From Gemmata palustris (GTDB lineage: Bacteria > Planctomycetota > Planctomycetia > Gemmatales > Gemmataceae), in the NCBI RefSeq assembly GCF_017939745.1, contig NZ_JAGKQQ010000001.1, positions 6,587,299-6,651,298 on the forward strand: 64,000 nt of DNA, written 5' to 3'. Numbering within the stretch: the first letter of the stretch is position 1; each line of letters starts with the position of its first letter. The notes below the pieces were generated by a model. The model did not search any database. It was not told the origin of the DNA and worked only from the letters and a program-made list of their open reading frames with translations. The position numbers were made by a program, and so were the translations under genes. Positions 54,373 to 63,792 of this stretch are shown one piece after another.

Positions 54373-56492
54373 GCGCGATCCCGCCGATCCCCTTGAGCAC
54401 GCTCCCCGCACAGGCGCTCGGCGTGCGCACGCACTGTCCGTACTGCGCGTTCCAGTGCGGCATCCTGATGGGCGAGGACCTTGGCGGTGATTTGCCGCGG
54501 GTGACTGGCGATCCGCACTTCCCGGTGAACAACGGGCAGCTCTGCATCAAGGGCTGGACCTCGGCGACGCTGCTCCGGCACCCGCAGCGCATCACAACCC
54601 CGCAGCTCCGCGACGCACTCGGCGCGTGGCGCGAGGCGACGTGGGGCGAGGCGCTCGATTTCGTCGCCGCGAAGCTGATCGCGATCCGCGAACAGCACGG
54701 CGCGGATGCCAACGGCGTGTTCGGGTCCGGTGCGCTGACGAACGAGAAGGCGTACCTGTTGGGGAAGTTCGCCCGCGTCGCGCTCGGTACGGCGAATATC
54801 GACTACAACGGCCGGTTCTGCATGTCGAGTGCGGCCGCGGCCCAGAACCGCGCGTTCGGGCTCGATCGCGGGCTGCCGTTCCCGGTCGCGGACGTGGAGC
54901 ACGCGGAAGTGGTGATGCTCGTCGGCGCGAACACGGCCGACACGCTCCCGCCGATGATGCAGTGGTTCGACCGGCAAAAGTCCGCGGGCGGGCGCCTCAT
55001 CGTGGCGGACCCGCGCCGCTCTCAGACCGCCCGCGTCGCGAACCTGTTCCTTCAAGTCACACCGGGAACGGATCTCGCGCTGGCGAACGGCCTGCTCTAC
55101 GTCGCCATCGAAGAGCGCCTCACCGACGAGCGCTACATCTCGGACCGCACGACCGGGTTCGACGCGGCCCGCGCGGTCGCGCTCCAGTACCACCCGGCCC
55201 GCGTCGAGCGCCTCACGGGAATCCCAGAAGCACAATTACGGCAAGCGGTGCGGTGGCTGGCGACCGCTCGCAGTTCGATGCTCTTAACAGGCCGCGGAAC
55301 GGAGCAGCACAGCAAGGGCGTGGACAGCGTTCACGCCTGGATCAATCTGATGCTCGCGCTGGGCAAGGTGGGCAAGCCGCACAGCGGTTACGGCACGCTC
55401 ACCGGGCAGGGCAACGGTCAGGGGGGCCGCGAGCACGGTCAGAAGGCGGACCAGCTCCCCGGTTACCGCCTGATCGAAGTGGACGCACACCGGGCGGCCA
55501 TCGCCAAAGTGTGGGGCGTCGAACCGTCCGCGCTCCCGCGAAAGGGAAAGAGCGCCTGTGAGCTGCTCGATTCGCTCGGCTCCGGTGGCGTGCGCAGCCT
55601 GTTCGTCATGGGGTCGAACGTCGCGGTCGCTGCGCCGCACTTGTCGCGCCTCATTCCGAAACTCCAGGCGCTCGAATTACTCGTTGTGTGCGATGCGTTC
55701 CACAACGAGACCTCCGCACACGCACACGTCTTCCTTCCCGTATTCCAGTGGGCGGAGGAAGACGGCACGATGACCAACCTGGAGGGCCGCGTGATCCGCC
55801 GGCGCATCGTGGCGCGCCCGCCGACCGGCCCGCGCAGCGACCTCGACGTGCTCCACGAACTCGCCACGCGCCTCGGGTGCGGAGAGAAGTTTGCCTTCCG
55901 AACCGCGGAGAGCGCCTTCAACGAATTGCGCCGCGCCACCGCCGGCGCCCCGGCCGACTACTCGGGCATCACTTACGCGAAGATCGAGCACCAGGACGGC
56001 GTGTTCTGGCCGTGCCCGTCGGAGGAGCACACCGGCACACCGCGGATGTTCACGGACCGGTTCGCCCACGCGGACGGGCGCGCGAAGTTCTTCGCCGTCG
56101 AGCACCGCGCCGCGGGCGAGGAGCCGGACGCAGAGTTCCCGCTGATCTTCACCACGGGGCGCTACAAGGAGCACTACAACTCCGGCGCCCAGACCCGCAC
56201 CGTGGGCCGGCTCGTGAACGCACAACCGGTCCCGCGCTTGGAGATCCACCCGCGCCTCGCCCGGCGCCACCGCGTGGTCACCGGGAGCCGCGTCACGGTC
56301 GAGAGCCGGCGCGCGAAGGTAGAGTTTGTGGCCGAAGTGACTCCGGACATCCGCCCGGACACACTGTTCGCGCCGTTCCACTGGGGCGGTCGGTCCGCAG
56401 CGAATCTGCTCACGAGTGCGGCCCTCGACCCGGTCAGCAGGATGCCCGAATTCAAGCTCGCGGCCGTTCGCATCGCGGGAGTGAAGACATGA
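54369..56492 (+). CDS. nasA: Assimilatory nitrate reductase catalytic subunit (molybdopterin)
   Basis: The 707-residue protein starts at GTG 54369. It has an N-terminal [4Fe-4S] set (CPYCAFQCGI and LCIKG), the molybdopterin-guanine-dinucleotide regions GRGTEQHSKGVDSVHAWINL and GQGNGQGGREHG, and a C-terminal MGD-binding tail. It reduces nitrate to nitrite in the cytoplasm. No C-terminal [2Fe-2S] extension is present; electrons probably come from the NasB-like protein that follows. Its stop overlaps that gene (ATGA at 56489). Confidence 0.92.
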   Translation: MSAIPPIPLSTLPAQALGVRTHCPYCAFQCGILMGEDLGGDLPRVTGDPHFPVNNGQLCIKGWTSATLLRHPQRITTPQLRDALGAWREATWGEALDFVAAKLIAIREQHGADANGVFGSGALTNEKAYLLGKFARVALGTANIDYNGRFCMSSAAAAQNRAFGLDRGLPFPVADVEHAEVVMLVGANTADTLPPMMQWFDRQKSAGGRLIVADPRRSQTARVANLFLQVTPGTDLALANGLLYVAIEERLTDERYISDRTTGFDAARAVALQYHPARVERLTGIPEAQLRQAVRWLATARSSMLLTGRGTEQHSKGVDSVHAWINLMLALGKVGKPHSGYGTLTGQGNGQGGREHGQKADQLPGYRLIEVDAHRAAIAKVWGVEPSALPRKGKSACELLDSLGSGGVRSLFVMGSNVAVAAPHLSRLIPKLQALELLVVCDAFHNETSAHAHVFLPVFQWAEEDGTMTNLEGRVIRRRIVARPPTGPRSDLDVLHELATRLGCGEKFAFRTAESAFNELRRATAGAPADYSGITYAKIEHQDGVFWPCPSEEHTGTPRMFTDRFAHADGRAKFFAVEHRAAGEEPDAEFPLIFTTGRYKEHYNSGAQTRTVGRLVNAQPVPRLEIHPRLARRHRVVTGSRVTVESRRAKVEFVAEVTPDIRPDTLFAPFHWGGRSAANLLTSAALDPVSRMPEFKLAAVRIAGVKT

Positions 56493-57907
56493 CGCAGAAG
56501 CGCCTCGCGATTATCGGCAACGGCATGGCGGCCAGCCGGCTCCTCGACGAACTCGTTCGCCGGAACGCCACCGGGGTCTTCGAGATCACGGTGTACGGTG
56601 AAGAAGCGCGCGGGTCGTACAACCGTATCCTGCTCGGGCGCGTGCTCACCGGGGGCACCCCGGACGAGATCGAACTGAAGTCCAACGAGTGGTTCGCCGC
56701 CCGCGGGGTGGCGTTCCACTCGGGCGTGCGGGTCACGAAGGTCGACCCCGTCACCCGGCGCCTCACCACGAGCACGGGCGACGTTCACCCCTACGACGTG
56801 TGCGTGTTTGCGACGGGTAGTTCACCCCTCGTGCCCCAAATCGAGGGTCTGAGGAGCGACGACGGCTCGCCGCGGGCCGGCGTTCACGTGTTCCGCACGA
56901 TCGAAGATTGCATGGCGATTCGCGACCGCGCCCGCCCGGGGAGCAGCGCGGTTGTTGTGGGCGGCGGGTTGCTCGGGCTCGAAGCGGCCAAATCGTTGTG
57001 CGATCTCGGGCTGCACGTGACCGTTCTGCACCTCAACCCGGTGCTAATGAACGCCCAACTCGACAAGTCCGGCGGGGAACTGCTCCGGCGCGCGATCGAG
57101 AAAATGGGCATCTTCGTCCGCACCGGCACCACGGCGGACGAAATCATCGGGAACGGGCACGTCGAAGCCGTGAAGATGCGCGCCGGCGACGTGGTCCCGG
57201 CCGATCTCGTCGTGTTCGCGTGCGGGATCGTTCCGCGCACCGAAGTCGCCAAAGCGTCCGGGGTTCCAGTAAATCGCGCGATTCTCGTGAACGATCTGCT
57301 CGCGACGCAGGTGCCCGGCGTGTACGCGGTCGGCGAGTGCGCGGAACACGACGGTCAGGTGTACGGGCTCGTGCAACCCATCTGGGAACAGTGCGCGGTA
57401 CTGGCCGATGTGCTCACCGGCGCGAACCCGCGTGCCCGGTACCGCGGGTCGAAGGTGTACACCCGGTTGAAGGTCGCGGGCGTCGAGGTGGCCAGTTTCG
57501 GCACGCCGGACGCGCAATTCCCGACGGACGAAGTGGTGCAGGTATTCGAGGAGCGGCGCGGCGTTTACCGCAAACTCGTGGTGCGCGACGGCAAGCTCGC
57601 GGGGGCGATGCTCGTCGGCTGCACGGAAGCCGCGCCCGGGCTGGTGCAGATGTACGACCGCGACGAACCGCTTCCGCCCAACCGCCTCGACGTGCTCGCG
57701 ACCGGCAACGCGGTATCGACGCCCGCCGAGCGCGAAGTGTGCAACTGCAACCATGTGACCGAATCGGCCGTCATCGAAGCGATCCGGGACGGCTGCGACA
57801 CGCTCCCCGCGCTCTGCAACGCGACCCGTGCCGGGACCGGCTGCGGGTCGTGTCGCGGGCAACTCACCAGCCTACTGACGACCCACGCCACCGCTGCGGT
57901 CGGCTGA
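56489..57907 (+). CDS. FAD-dependent oxidoreductase with BFD [2Fe-2S] domain, nitrate-reductase electron donor (NasB-like)
   Basis: The 472-residue protein resembles the N-terminal half of NirB: FAD motif IIGNGMAASRLLDEL, NAD motif VVVGGGLLGLEAAK, and a C-terminal BFD-like cluster with CNCNHVTES and GTGCGSC. It lacks the sulfite/nitrite reductase part. Its position directly after nasA, with overlapping codons, fits the role of passing electrons from NAD(P)H to nitrate reductase (NasB/NasC-like). It is likely a paralogue of the NirB N-terminus. Confidence 0.85.
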   Translation: MTQKRLAIIGNGMAASRLLDELVRRNATGVFEITVYGEEARGSYNRILLGRVLTGGTPDEIELKSNEWFAARGVAFHSGVRVTKVDPVTRRLTTSTGDVHPYDVCVFATGSSPLVPQIEGLRSDDGSPRAGVHVFRTIEDCMAIRDRARPGSSAVVVGGGLLGLEAAKSLCDLGLHVTVLHLNPVLMNAQLDKSGGELLRRAIEKMGIFVRTGTTADEIIGNGHVEAVKMRAGDVVPADLVVFACGIVPRTEVAKASGVPVNRAILVNDLLATQVPGVYAVGECAEHDGQVYGLVQPIWEQCAVLADVLTGANPRARYRGSKVYTRLKVAGVEVASFGTPDAQFPTDEVVQVFEERRGVYRKLVVRDGKLAGAMLVGCTEAAPGLVQMYDRDEPLPPNRLDVLATGNAVSTPAEREVCNCNHVTESAVIEAIRDGCDTLPALCNATRAGTGCGSCRGQLTSLLTTHATAAVG

Positions 57908-57951
57908 TTGGTTTCGAGTTCCGTTGAGCTGTGAGGTGCGATTGCCCGAAT

Positions 57952-58055
57952 AACGAGCCGCGACCGCAAGGGAGCGGTGCTGCGACACTCTGGTGTTGAG
58001 TCGGGACGACGAAGGATCTGTAGCGCACCCCGCTCCCTTGCGGTCGCGGCTCGTT
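57952..58055. repeat. Long inverted repeat (26-bp perfect arms, 52-nt loop)
   Basis: 57952-57977 is the exact complement of 58030-58055, with partial pairing beyond. It lies inside the presumed nitrate operon, between the NasB-like gene and narK. Confidence 0.9.
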
Positions 58056-58202
58056 CGCCCGTTGTGATGATCCCGAACCGAGCACCGAAAGAAAGAAGCG
58101 CAGGCGAACGCGGCGACTCTTCCCGCCGCTCACAGGAACACCCGACGAACCAATCTCTCTCCCGGTTATTCCGTCCCTCTGAACCCGAGAGGCAGTCGCT
58201 CC

Positions 58203-59597
58203 ATGAACTCCGACTCCCGATCCACCGCGGATGCGTCCGCGGCCGGGCTGCGTGCGCGCGTGCTCGTGCTGTCCACCGTCGCGTTCACGCTGCTGTTCGC
58301 CGTCTGGCTGATGCTCGGAATGCTGAGCATCAAGATCAAGCCCGAACTCGGACTCACCGACGGGCAGCTCTACAATCTGACCATCGCCGCCATTCTGTCC
58401 GGCTCGCTCGGCCGGTTCCACTTCGGCATCTGGACCGACCGCTACGGCGGGCGCCGGGTACTGACCGCACTCATCCTTCTCACCGTTCTGCCGACGTTCT
58501 TCGTGAGCCGCGTGACGAGCTATTACGAGTTACTGATCTGTGCGGTCCTGTACGGTGTCGCGGGGAACTCGTTCTCGGTGGGGATCGCGTGGAACGCGGC
58601 GTGGTTCCCCAAGGACCGGCAGGGAACCGCACTCGGCGTCTTCGGTGCGGGTAACGTCGGGGCTTCGGTCACGAAGCTGTTCGGCCCGATGCTGATCGCA
58701 CTCGTGCCGGCCACGGGCTTCCTGGATGGCGTGGTTCCCGGCGGGTGGCGGTTCATCCCCGTCGTGTACGCGGGGCTGCTCGTACTCATGGCCGCGGCCG
58801 TTTGGTTCTTGTCGCCGCGCGAGGACCGCACCCCGGCACGCGGGCGGGCACTGTCGGAACTCGTCGCCCCGATGAAACACGCGCGGGTGTGGGAGTACGG
58901 CCTTCAGTACACCGTCGTGTTCGGCGCGTATGTCGCACTCTCCGGCGTGCTGCCCCAGTTCTACTTCGCGAACTATGGTAAGGAACTTGCTGCGGGCCTG
59001 GGGTTGAACGCCCAACTCGTTTCGGAATTCGACAGCATTAAAGGCTTGAAGGGCGAGGGCTATGCCGCGTACATGGCCGCGAACCCGGCGGTGAAGGCGG
59101 ATCTCGATTACCTCTCGAAGTGGATCGGGTTCCTCGCGGCGGTCTGCTTCGTATTCCCCGCGAGTTTGCTCCGGCCGCTCGGCGGGTGGCTCTCGGACCG
59201 GTTCGGCGCGCGCGGGGTCATGGTCGCGGTGTTCTGGGCGATGCTCGTATCGGGTGCAGTGCTGTCGCTGCCACTCGGGTTGGGCGTATGGGCGTTTACC
59301 GGCGTGCTGTTTGTGCTCGGTGTGGGAATGGGCGTCGGTAAGGCGAGCGTTTACAAGCTGATCCCGGACCACTTCCCGCGCGAAGTCGGCGCGGTGGGCG
59401 GGCTGGTCGGTCTGCTGGGGGCACTGGGAGGGGTGCTGTTCCCGTTGGCCTGGGCCGCGGTACCGGGCAGCACGTTCGCCGCGCTGCTCGCCCTCACTGT
59501 TGTGAGCGCGGTCTGGTTCGCTGCCGGTGCGGTCGGGGCGAGAAAATTCGCGCCGAAGGCCGAACCGGTTTCCGAAGTCGTCTCTTCGGCCCGGTAG
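58203..59597 (+). CDS. narK: Nitrate/nitrite transporter (MFS, NarK/NasA type)
   Basis: The 464-residue protein has about 12 membrane helices of the major facilitator superfamily. Residues near 55-75 (LTIAAILSGSLGRFHFGIWTD) match the nitrate/nitrite porter family, with a following TDRYGGRR loop, and the second half has WLSDRFGARG. It is expected to import nitrate for the reductases upstream. It is the last gene of the cluster, 295 nt after the NasB-like gene and followed by two terminator hairpins. Confidence 0.9.
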   Translation: MNSDSRSTADASAAGLRARVLVLSTVAFTLLFAVWLMLGMLSIKIKPELGLTDGQLYNLTIAAILSGSLGRFHFGIWTDRYGGRRVLTALILLTVLPTFFVSRVTSYYELLICAVLYGVAGNSFSVGIAWNAAWFPKDRQGTALGVFGAGNVGASVTKLFGPMLIALVPATGFLDGVVPGGWRFIPVVYAGLLVLMAAAVWFLSPREDRTPARGRALSELVAPMKHARVWEYGLQYTVVFGAYVALSGVLPQFYFANYGKELAAGLGLNAQLVSEFDSIKGLKGEGYAAYMAANPAVKADLDYLSKWIGFLAAVCFVFPASLLRPLGGWLSDRFGARGVMVAVFWAMLVSGAVLSLPLGLGVWAFTGVLFVLGVGMGVGKASVYKLIPDHFPREVGAVGGLVGLLGALGGVLFPLAWAAVPGSTFAALLALTVVSAVWFAAGAVGARKFAPKAEPVSEVVSSAR

Positions 59598-59620
59598 CGC
59601 GCGCCGTCATAACACAACCC

Positions 59621-59658
59621 ACGATCGGGGCGCGGCGCATTCACCGCGCCCCGATCGT
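59621..59658 (+). terminator. First of two tandem hairpins after narK
   Basis: A perfect 15-bp GC-rich stem (59621-59635 with 59644-59658) with an 8-nt loop is followed by an A/T-rich stretch (GAATAATA). Confidence 0.75.
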
Positions 59659-59669
59659 GAATAATACTT

Positions 59670-59708
59670 CTTCAACCCGTACTAAATTGGTACGGGTTGA
59701 AGTGTTTT
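59670..59708 (+). terminator. Intrinsic terminator after narK
   Basis: A 13-bp stem (59670-59682 with 59690-59702, CTTCAACCCGTAC) with a TAAATTG loop is followed by TGTTTT, so it is a good intrinsic terminator. With the preceding hairpin it closes the nitrate operon. Confidence 0.8.
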
Positions 59709-59781
59709 GGTGCGCCCGCCCACTTGCGTTCTGTGGCCCACCGATCGACAATTTGTGCATCCGCCACCGTGGAGACACACC

Positions 59782-60867
59782 ATGCGACGGTTCCCCCTGG
59801 TTCTTGTGTTGCTCGGCCTGGCGCCAGTACCCGCGCGCGCCGGTGCCGCTGACGAGTGGGTCGGACAGACGGTATTCCCGATCAAGGACCGGCTCCCTCT
59901 GTGCGACGCGAGCGGCAAGGCCATCGGCGAGTTCTCCTATTCCGGCACGGTCGCGCGCGAGCTCGGAGAGTGGCTCGAAATCCGGCACGTGATTCACCCC
60001 GGCCCTTACGTCGGGCGGGTGAAAAAGGCCGAGGTGGTGCGGGCGGCCGGCGCCGAGAAGTTCTTCAGCGAGAAGATCAAGGCCGACAGCAAGAACACGT
60101 GGGCGTACCGCAACCGCGCGACCGTGCGCGTCCTCAACAAGGACCACGACGGCGCGATCGACGACCTGACGGCCGCGATCGACCTCGACCCGCACTTCTC
60201 GCTCTACGTCGAGCGCGGCCGTGCGCGGCGCGCGAAGGGCGACCCGGACGGCGCGGTCAAGGACTACGACGAAGCGCTCCGCCTCGAACCCGGGTACTCG
60301 GTCGCGCTCAACAACCGCGGCGTGCTGTGGGAGGCCAAGGGGCGGCTCGACGCGGCCATCGAGGACTACACTGCTGCGATCAAGTCGGACCCGAAGTATT
60401 CCACGCCGTGGCGCAACCGGGGACTGGTTTATCAGCGGAAGGGGGATTACGAACAGGCCGCGCGGGACTTCGCCGAAGCCGGCCGACTCGATCCGACGAG
60501 CACGCTCCTGATGGACGACCTCGCGTGGCTCCTGGCCACGTGCCCGGACGGGACCGTGCGAAACGGCAAGCGGGCGCTCGAACTCGCGAAGCGGGCGTGC
60601 GAACTAACCGGGTTCAACGAACCGCTGCTGCTGGAAACGCTCGCCGCCGCTTGCGCCGAAACCGGCGACTTCGCGAAAGCGACCGAGTACCAGAAGAAAG
60701 TGCTGACCGATAAAGAGTACGAGAAGCGGTTCGGGGCCGGTACCCGCGAGAAGCTCAAGTTGTACGAGAGCGAGAAGGCGTTCCGAACGATCCCGCCGAA
60801 GGGCGTCGCAATTAAACCACCAGCGCCCGAAACCCCCACGTCCAAACCGCGTAGCGAACAGAAGTAG
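59782..60867 (+). CDS. Exported TPR-repeat protein
   Basis: The 361-residue precursor has a signal peptide (MRRFPLVLVLLGLAPVPARA). A ~75-residue SH3-like opening (WVGQTVFPIKDRLPLC) is followed by four or so tetratricopeptide repeats. Examples are AYRNRATVRVLNKDHDGAID, YVERGRARRAKGDPDGAVKD, ALNNRGVLWEAKGRLDAAIE and PWRNRGLVYQRKGDYEQAAR. A protein-protein interaction role in the periplasm is likely. GGAGA precedes ATG 59782. It is transcriptionally separate from narK because of the terminators. Confidence 0.85.
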   Translation: MRRFPLVLVLLGLAPVPARAGAADEWVGQTVFPIKDRLPLCDASGKAIGEFSYSGTVARELGEWLEIRHVIHPGPYVGRVKKAEVVRAAGAEKFFSEKIKADSKNTWAYRNRATVRVLNKDHDGAIDDLTAAIDLDPHFSLYVERGRARRAKGDPDGAVKDYDEALRLEPGYSVALNNRGVLWEAKGRLDAAIEDYTAAIKSDPKYSTPWRNRGLVYQRKGDYEQAARDFAEAGRLDPTSTLLMDDLAWLLATCPDGTVRNGKRALELAKRACELTGFNEPLLLETLAAACAETGDFAKATEYQKKVLTDKEYEKRFGAGTREKLKLYESEKAFRTIPPKGVAIKPPAPETPTSKPRSEQK

Positions 60868-60896
60868 GCCGCAGAAGGCCGGCACGTGCTTTGCCC

Positions 60897-62195
60897 CTAC
60901 GGGCCGGGGCGGAGCGAGTGCCACGTGCGCACGGCCCAGTCGCGGTCGGCTTCGTTCTCGATGTACACGTTGCACACGGCCAGTTGCCCCGGCGCGCCGG
61001 TGACGCCGCTGAGCCGCCAGAGCGTGCGCCCGTCTTCCTCGACCGGGCCGAACACGGCCTCCCCGCGCAACCCGTCGCGGTCGAACCCCGGGAGCGGTTC
61101 GCCCTCGGGGAGGCTCTTGCGGCCCACTTCCGCCGTTTCCGCTGCGGTGGGCGGTTCGCCGCCGGGTTTGGTGAACCGGAGCGGGTGGAACCAAACGGTC
61201 CGCGTCCGGTCCCACGCGGTCCAGGTGCGATCGTCGTTCCGCTCGCGGGCCAGTTCGCCGGGCACTTCTACGGACCACCCGCCGTCAAGCGGCACACGCA
61301 CCGCGAACCGGCGGTACCCGATCCGGTCTTTCGCTCCGGGCGCGGGGAGCGGCCCCATGTGCTTCCACAGCTCGATACTCAGCCCCTCGTCGTTCGGCGT
61401 GACGCAGTACCCGTCCTCGTCGCCCGCGATGGCCGTCAGCAGTTCGAGCCACTCGGCCCACGGCAGTTCGGCGGCCGGGTCCAGTTTGAACGAGCTGGCG
61501 AGGTCGTTGGCGATCTGGTCCGCGAGTTCGCCCTCCGCTTCCGAGAGCGGCGGGCGCCAAAAGAAGTCCAGCCACATTCGGACCAACGCGCGCCCGCGGT
61601 AGAACATCGGGTCCAGGTCCGGGCTCCACCACGCGAAGAAGTCGCGCCCCTTTTCGGGGTTCGCGGCCACCTCGGTCGCCCACGTGTGAGTCCGCGGGCC
61701 GAGTGGCGTGAGCACTTCTGCGTAGTAGGTGAACCCGTGGTTCGTTGGCAACCCGATGCTCTTGGGACGGGTCGCACACACTTCGGCGAGCCAGCGGAGA
61801 AAGGCCCGCTCGCACGCACCCCGGTCCCGCGAGTGAAAATAGTTCGTGGGGTCGGCGCAGTCGTCCGCGACCCACTCGAACTCGAACTCGTCGGCCATCT
61901 GGCGGAACAGGTCGCACAAGTGAATGTGGTAACCGGGGCCGGGCACCCCGGTGGGGGCGCTCACGCGGAGCCGGCCGCTCGCGCCGAGCCGGACCTCGGC
62001 GGCGGGGGCGGCCGGGTGCAGTGCGACCAGCAGCACCGGCCGCTCGTCGCCGTCGCGCACGACGTGCGCGTCCAGCACCGCGTCACCGATGCCCTCGAAC
62101 CAGACGGCGGCGCGCGCCAACCAGTCACGGGCTTCGGTGCGCGATAAGCGCTCCGCAAGGTCGAGTTGGCCGGTAAGAGACAGAACGATCGACAT
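60897..62195 (-). CDS. Uncharacterised soluble protein, unknown family
   Basis: The 432-residue protein has no signal peptide or helix and no motif I recognise. Trp and Phe are abundant in the middle (THTWATEV, RDFFAWWSPDLDPMFYRG, WLDFFWRPPLS), suggesting a folded enzymatic or binding domain. It lies 97 nt downstream of the kinase gene on the same strand, so co-transcription and functional linkage to the kinase are plausible. The coding assignment rests on its length, its position and the absence of a better frame. Confidence 0.6.
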   Translation of the reverse strand: MSIVLSLTGQLDLAERLSRTEARDWLARAAVWFEGIGDAVLDAHVVRDGDERPVLLVALHPAAPAAEVRLGASGRLRVSAPTGVPGPGYHIHLCDLFRQMADEFEFEWVADDCADPTNYFHSRDRGACERAFLRWLAEVCATRPKSIGLPTNHGFTYYAEVLTPLGPRTHTWATEVAANPEKGRDFFAWWSPDLDPMFYRGRALVRMWLDFFWRPPLSEAEGELADQIANDLASSFKLDPAAELPWAEWLELLTAIAGDEDGYCVTPNDEGLSIELWKHMGPLPAPGAKDRIGYRRFAVRVPLDGGWSVEVPGELARERNDDRTWTAWDRTRTVWFHPLRFTKPGGEPPTAAETAEVGRKSLPEGEPLPGFDRDGLRGEAVFGPVEEDGRTLWRLSGVTGAPGQLAVCNVYIENEADRDWAVRTWHSLRPGP

Positions 62196-62292
62196 GCGGG
62201 CAGACCCGCTCCGTCATGGGAACGAGAGGAATCCTTCGCTCGGTCAGTGTACGAAGGTGCGCGGGAGGGGGGAAGGGACGTTACGGGGCAGA

Positions 62293-63792
62293 TCAGTCGG
62301 CGTCCGGCGCCGGATCGTCCGCGGCACCGTTTTGGGAGAGCTCGTTCAGGGTGCGCAATAACTGCTTCATCGTCACGCCGGGGTCGACCAGGACCGCCCC
62401 GTGCGCGTGCGCGCGGGCCTGGGCCTTCCAGTTCGCCTGGTCCGGCCCGAGGATCAGGATCGCGCCGACCTCCATGCCCGCGTTGTCGGCGGCGCGGAGC
62501 ACGTCGTTGAACGCGGTCACCCCCTCGCGGCCCACCGTTCGCGCGTCGATGATGAGCGCGTGGTACCCCTGCTGCTGGTACCGCTTCACGGCCTGTCCGG
62601 GGTCGATCGTGAGCACCACCCGGTACCCCTCGGCCTTGAACCGGTCGCGGAATGCGTCCTGGAGCTTCTGGTTCTGCTCGACCACGAACAGCGTCTTCGG
62701 GCCGACCGGCCCCCGCGCCTGGCCGGGTCCGGTCGTGAGGTCCGCGCGGCACGCCTGCAGCGCCTCGACCAGTTGCGTCGGGGTCTGGAACCGCTGGGCC
62801 GGCTCGAACGCGAGCATTTTGGCGAGCAGGCGCATGAGCGGGGGCGTGATCCCGAGCCCGGGACCGTTCTGGCGCAGCGTGTCCTCCACGTCCATGTACC
62901 GGCGGGCCTGCATGCGCGCCTGCCGGTCCTTCGTCACCGGCATGATCGGCTGCCCGGTGAGGCACTCGTAAAGAACCGAGCCGAGGAAATAAATGTCGCT
63001 CCGCACGTCCCCGGCCTTTTGACCGGTCGCCTTTTCGAGACCGGCGTAATCGACCGTGCGGTCCACGGCCACGTCGTCGTCGCGGTCGTCCTGGCGCTGG
63101 AGGTGAACGGACGACCCCTGACTGATCTCGGCGAGCCCGTAGTCCACGAGCTTCGCCTGCCCGGTCGAGACCGCGATCAGGATGTTCGTCGGTTTGATGT
63201 CGCGGTGGGTCAGCCCGCGCGCCTGAGAGTACGCGAGCCCCTGCGCGCACTCGTCCATGATGCGGAGCGTTTCGTCGGCGGTGAGCTTCTTCCGCGCCTG
63301 GAGCAGGTCGCGCAGGTTCCCGCCCTCGACGAACTCCATCACGATGAAGTGCTGGCCGGTCTTCGAGTCCTGGTTCACCGCGAGGACGGACACGATGTTC
63401 GGGTGCCGGATGGTCAGCCCGAGCTTCCCTTCCCGCTGGAACAGTTCGACCTTTTGCTTGTCGATCGTCCACTTGTTGCGGAGCACCTTCACTGCGACGA
63501 CCTGCCCGGTGCGCGGGTCGTCCCCGCGGTAAACGCGCCCGAAACTGCCCGACGCGATCTTGTACAGGAGCCGGTACCCGCCCAGGAAGTAGCCGTCGAG
63601 GTCGCCCTTGAGCAGCTTGTTCCCCTGCCAGGGCGTGAGGTGGCGCTTGCGCTCCAGCAACCGCACCATGTCGGTGGCCGGGGCCTTCTTGTCGCCCAGT
63701 TCGTCGAGCCCGTCTCGTATTTGATCGGGGGCAACCAGGCCGAGACGGAGGGCCAGTTGGCCGATTCCAGAGGCATCGAGGTTAACAGCCAT
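62293..63792 (-). CDS. Ser/Thr protein kinase with C-terminal receiver-like domain
   Basis: The 499-residue protein has a ~70-residue N-terminal extension (LALRLGLV...LTPWQGNKLLKG) typical of planctomycete kinases. The kinase domain (about 73-345) has GSFGRVYRG, VAVKVL (Lys102), HRDIKPTN (Asp198) and DYG in place of DFG (217-219). A linker and a receiver-like C-terminal domain (about 365-480) follow, with FVVEQN where the acidic pair should be and LIIDAR keeping the likely phospho-acceptor Asp. No transmembrane helix is seen, so it is cytoplasmic. Start ATG 63792 is the most N-terminal sensible codon. Targets are unknown. Confidence 0.88.
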   Translation of the reverse strand: MAVNLDASGIGQLALRLGLVAPDQIRDGLDELGDKKAPATDMVRLLERKRHLTPWQGNKLLKGDLDGYFLGGYRLLYKIASGSFGRVYRGDDPRTGQVVAVKVLRNKWTIDKQKVELFQREGKLGLTIRHPNIVSVLAVNQDSKTGQHFIVMEFVEGGNLRDLLQARKKLTADETLRIMDECAQGLAYSQARGLTHRDIKPTNILIAVSTGQAKLVDYGLAEISQGSSVHLQRQDDRDDDVAVDRTVDYAGLEKATGQKAGDVRSDIYFLGSVLYECLTGQPIMPVTKDRQARMQARRYMDVEDTLRQNGPGLGITPPLMRLLAKMLAFEPAQRFQTPTQLVEALQACRADLTTGPGQARGPVGPKTLFVVEQNQKLQDAFRDRFKAEGYRVVLTIDPGQAVKRYQQQGYHALIIDARTVGREGVTAFNDVLRAADNAGMEVGAILILGPDQANWKAQARAHAHGAVLVDPGVTMKQLLRTLNELSQNGAADDPAPDAD

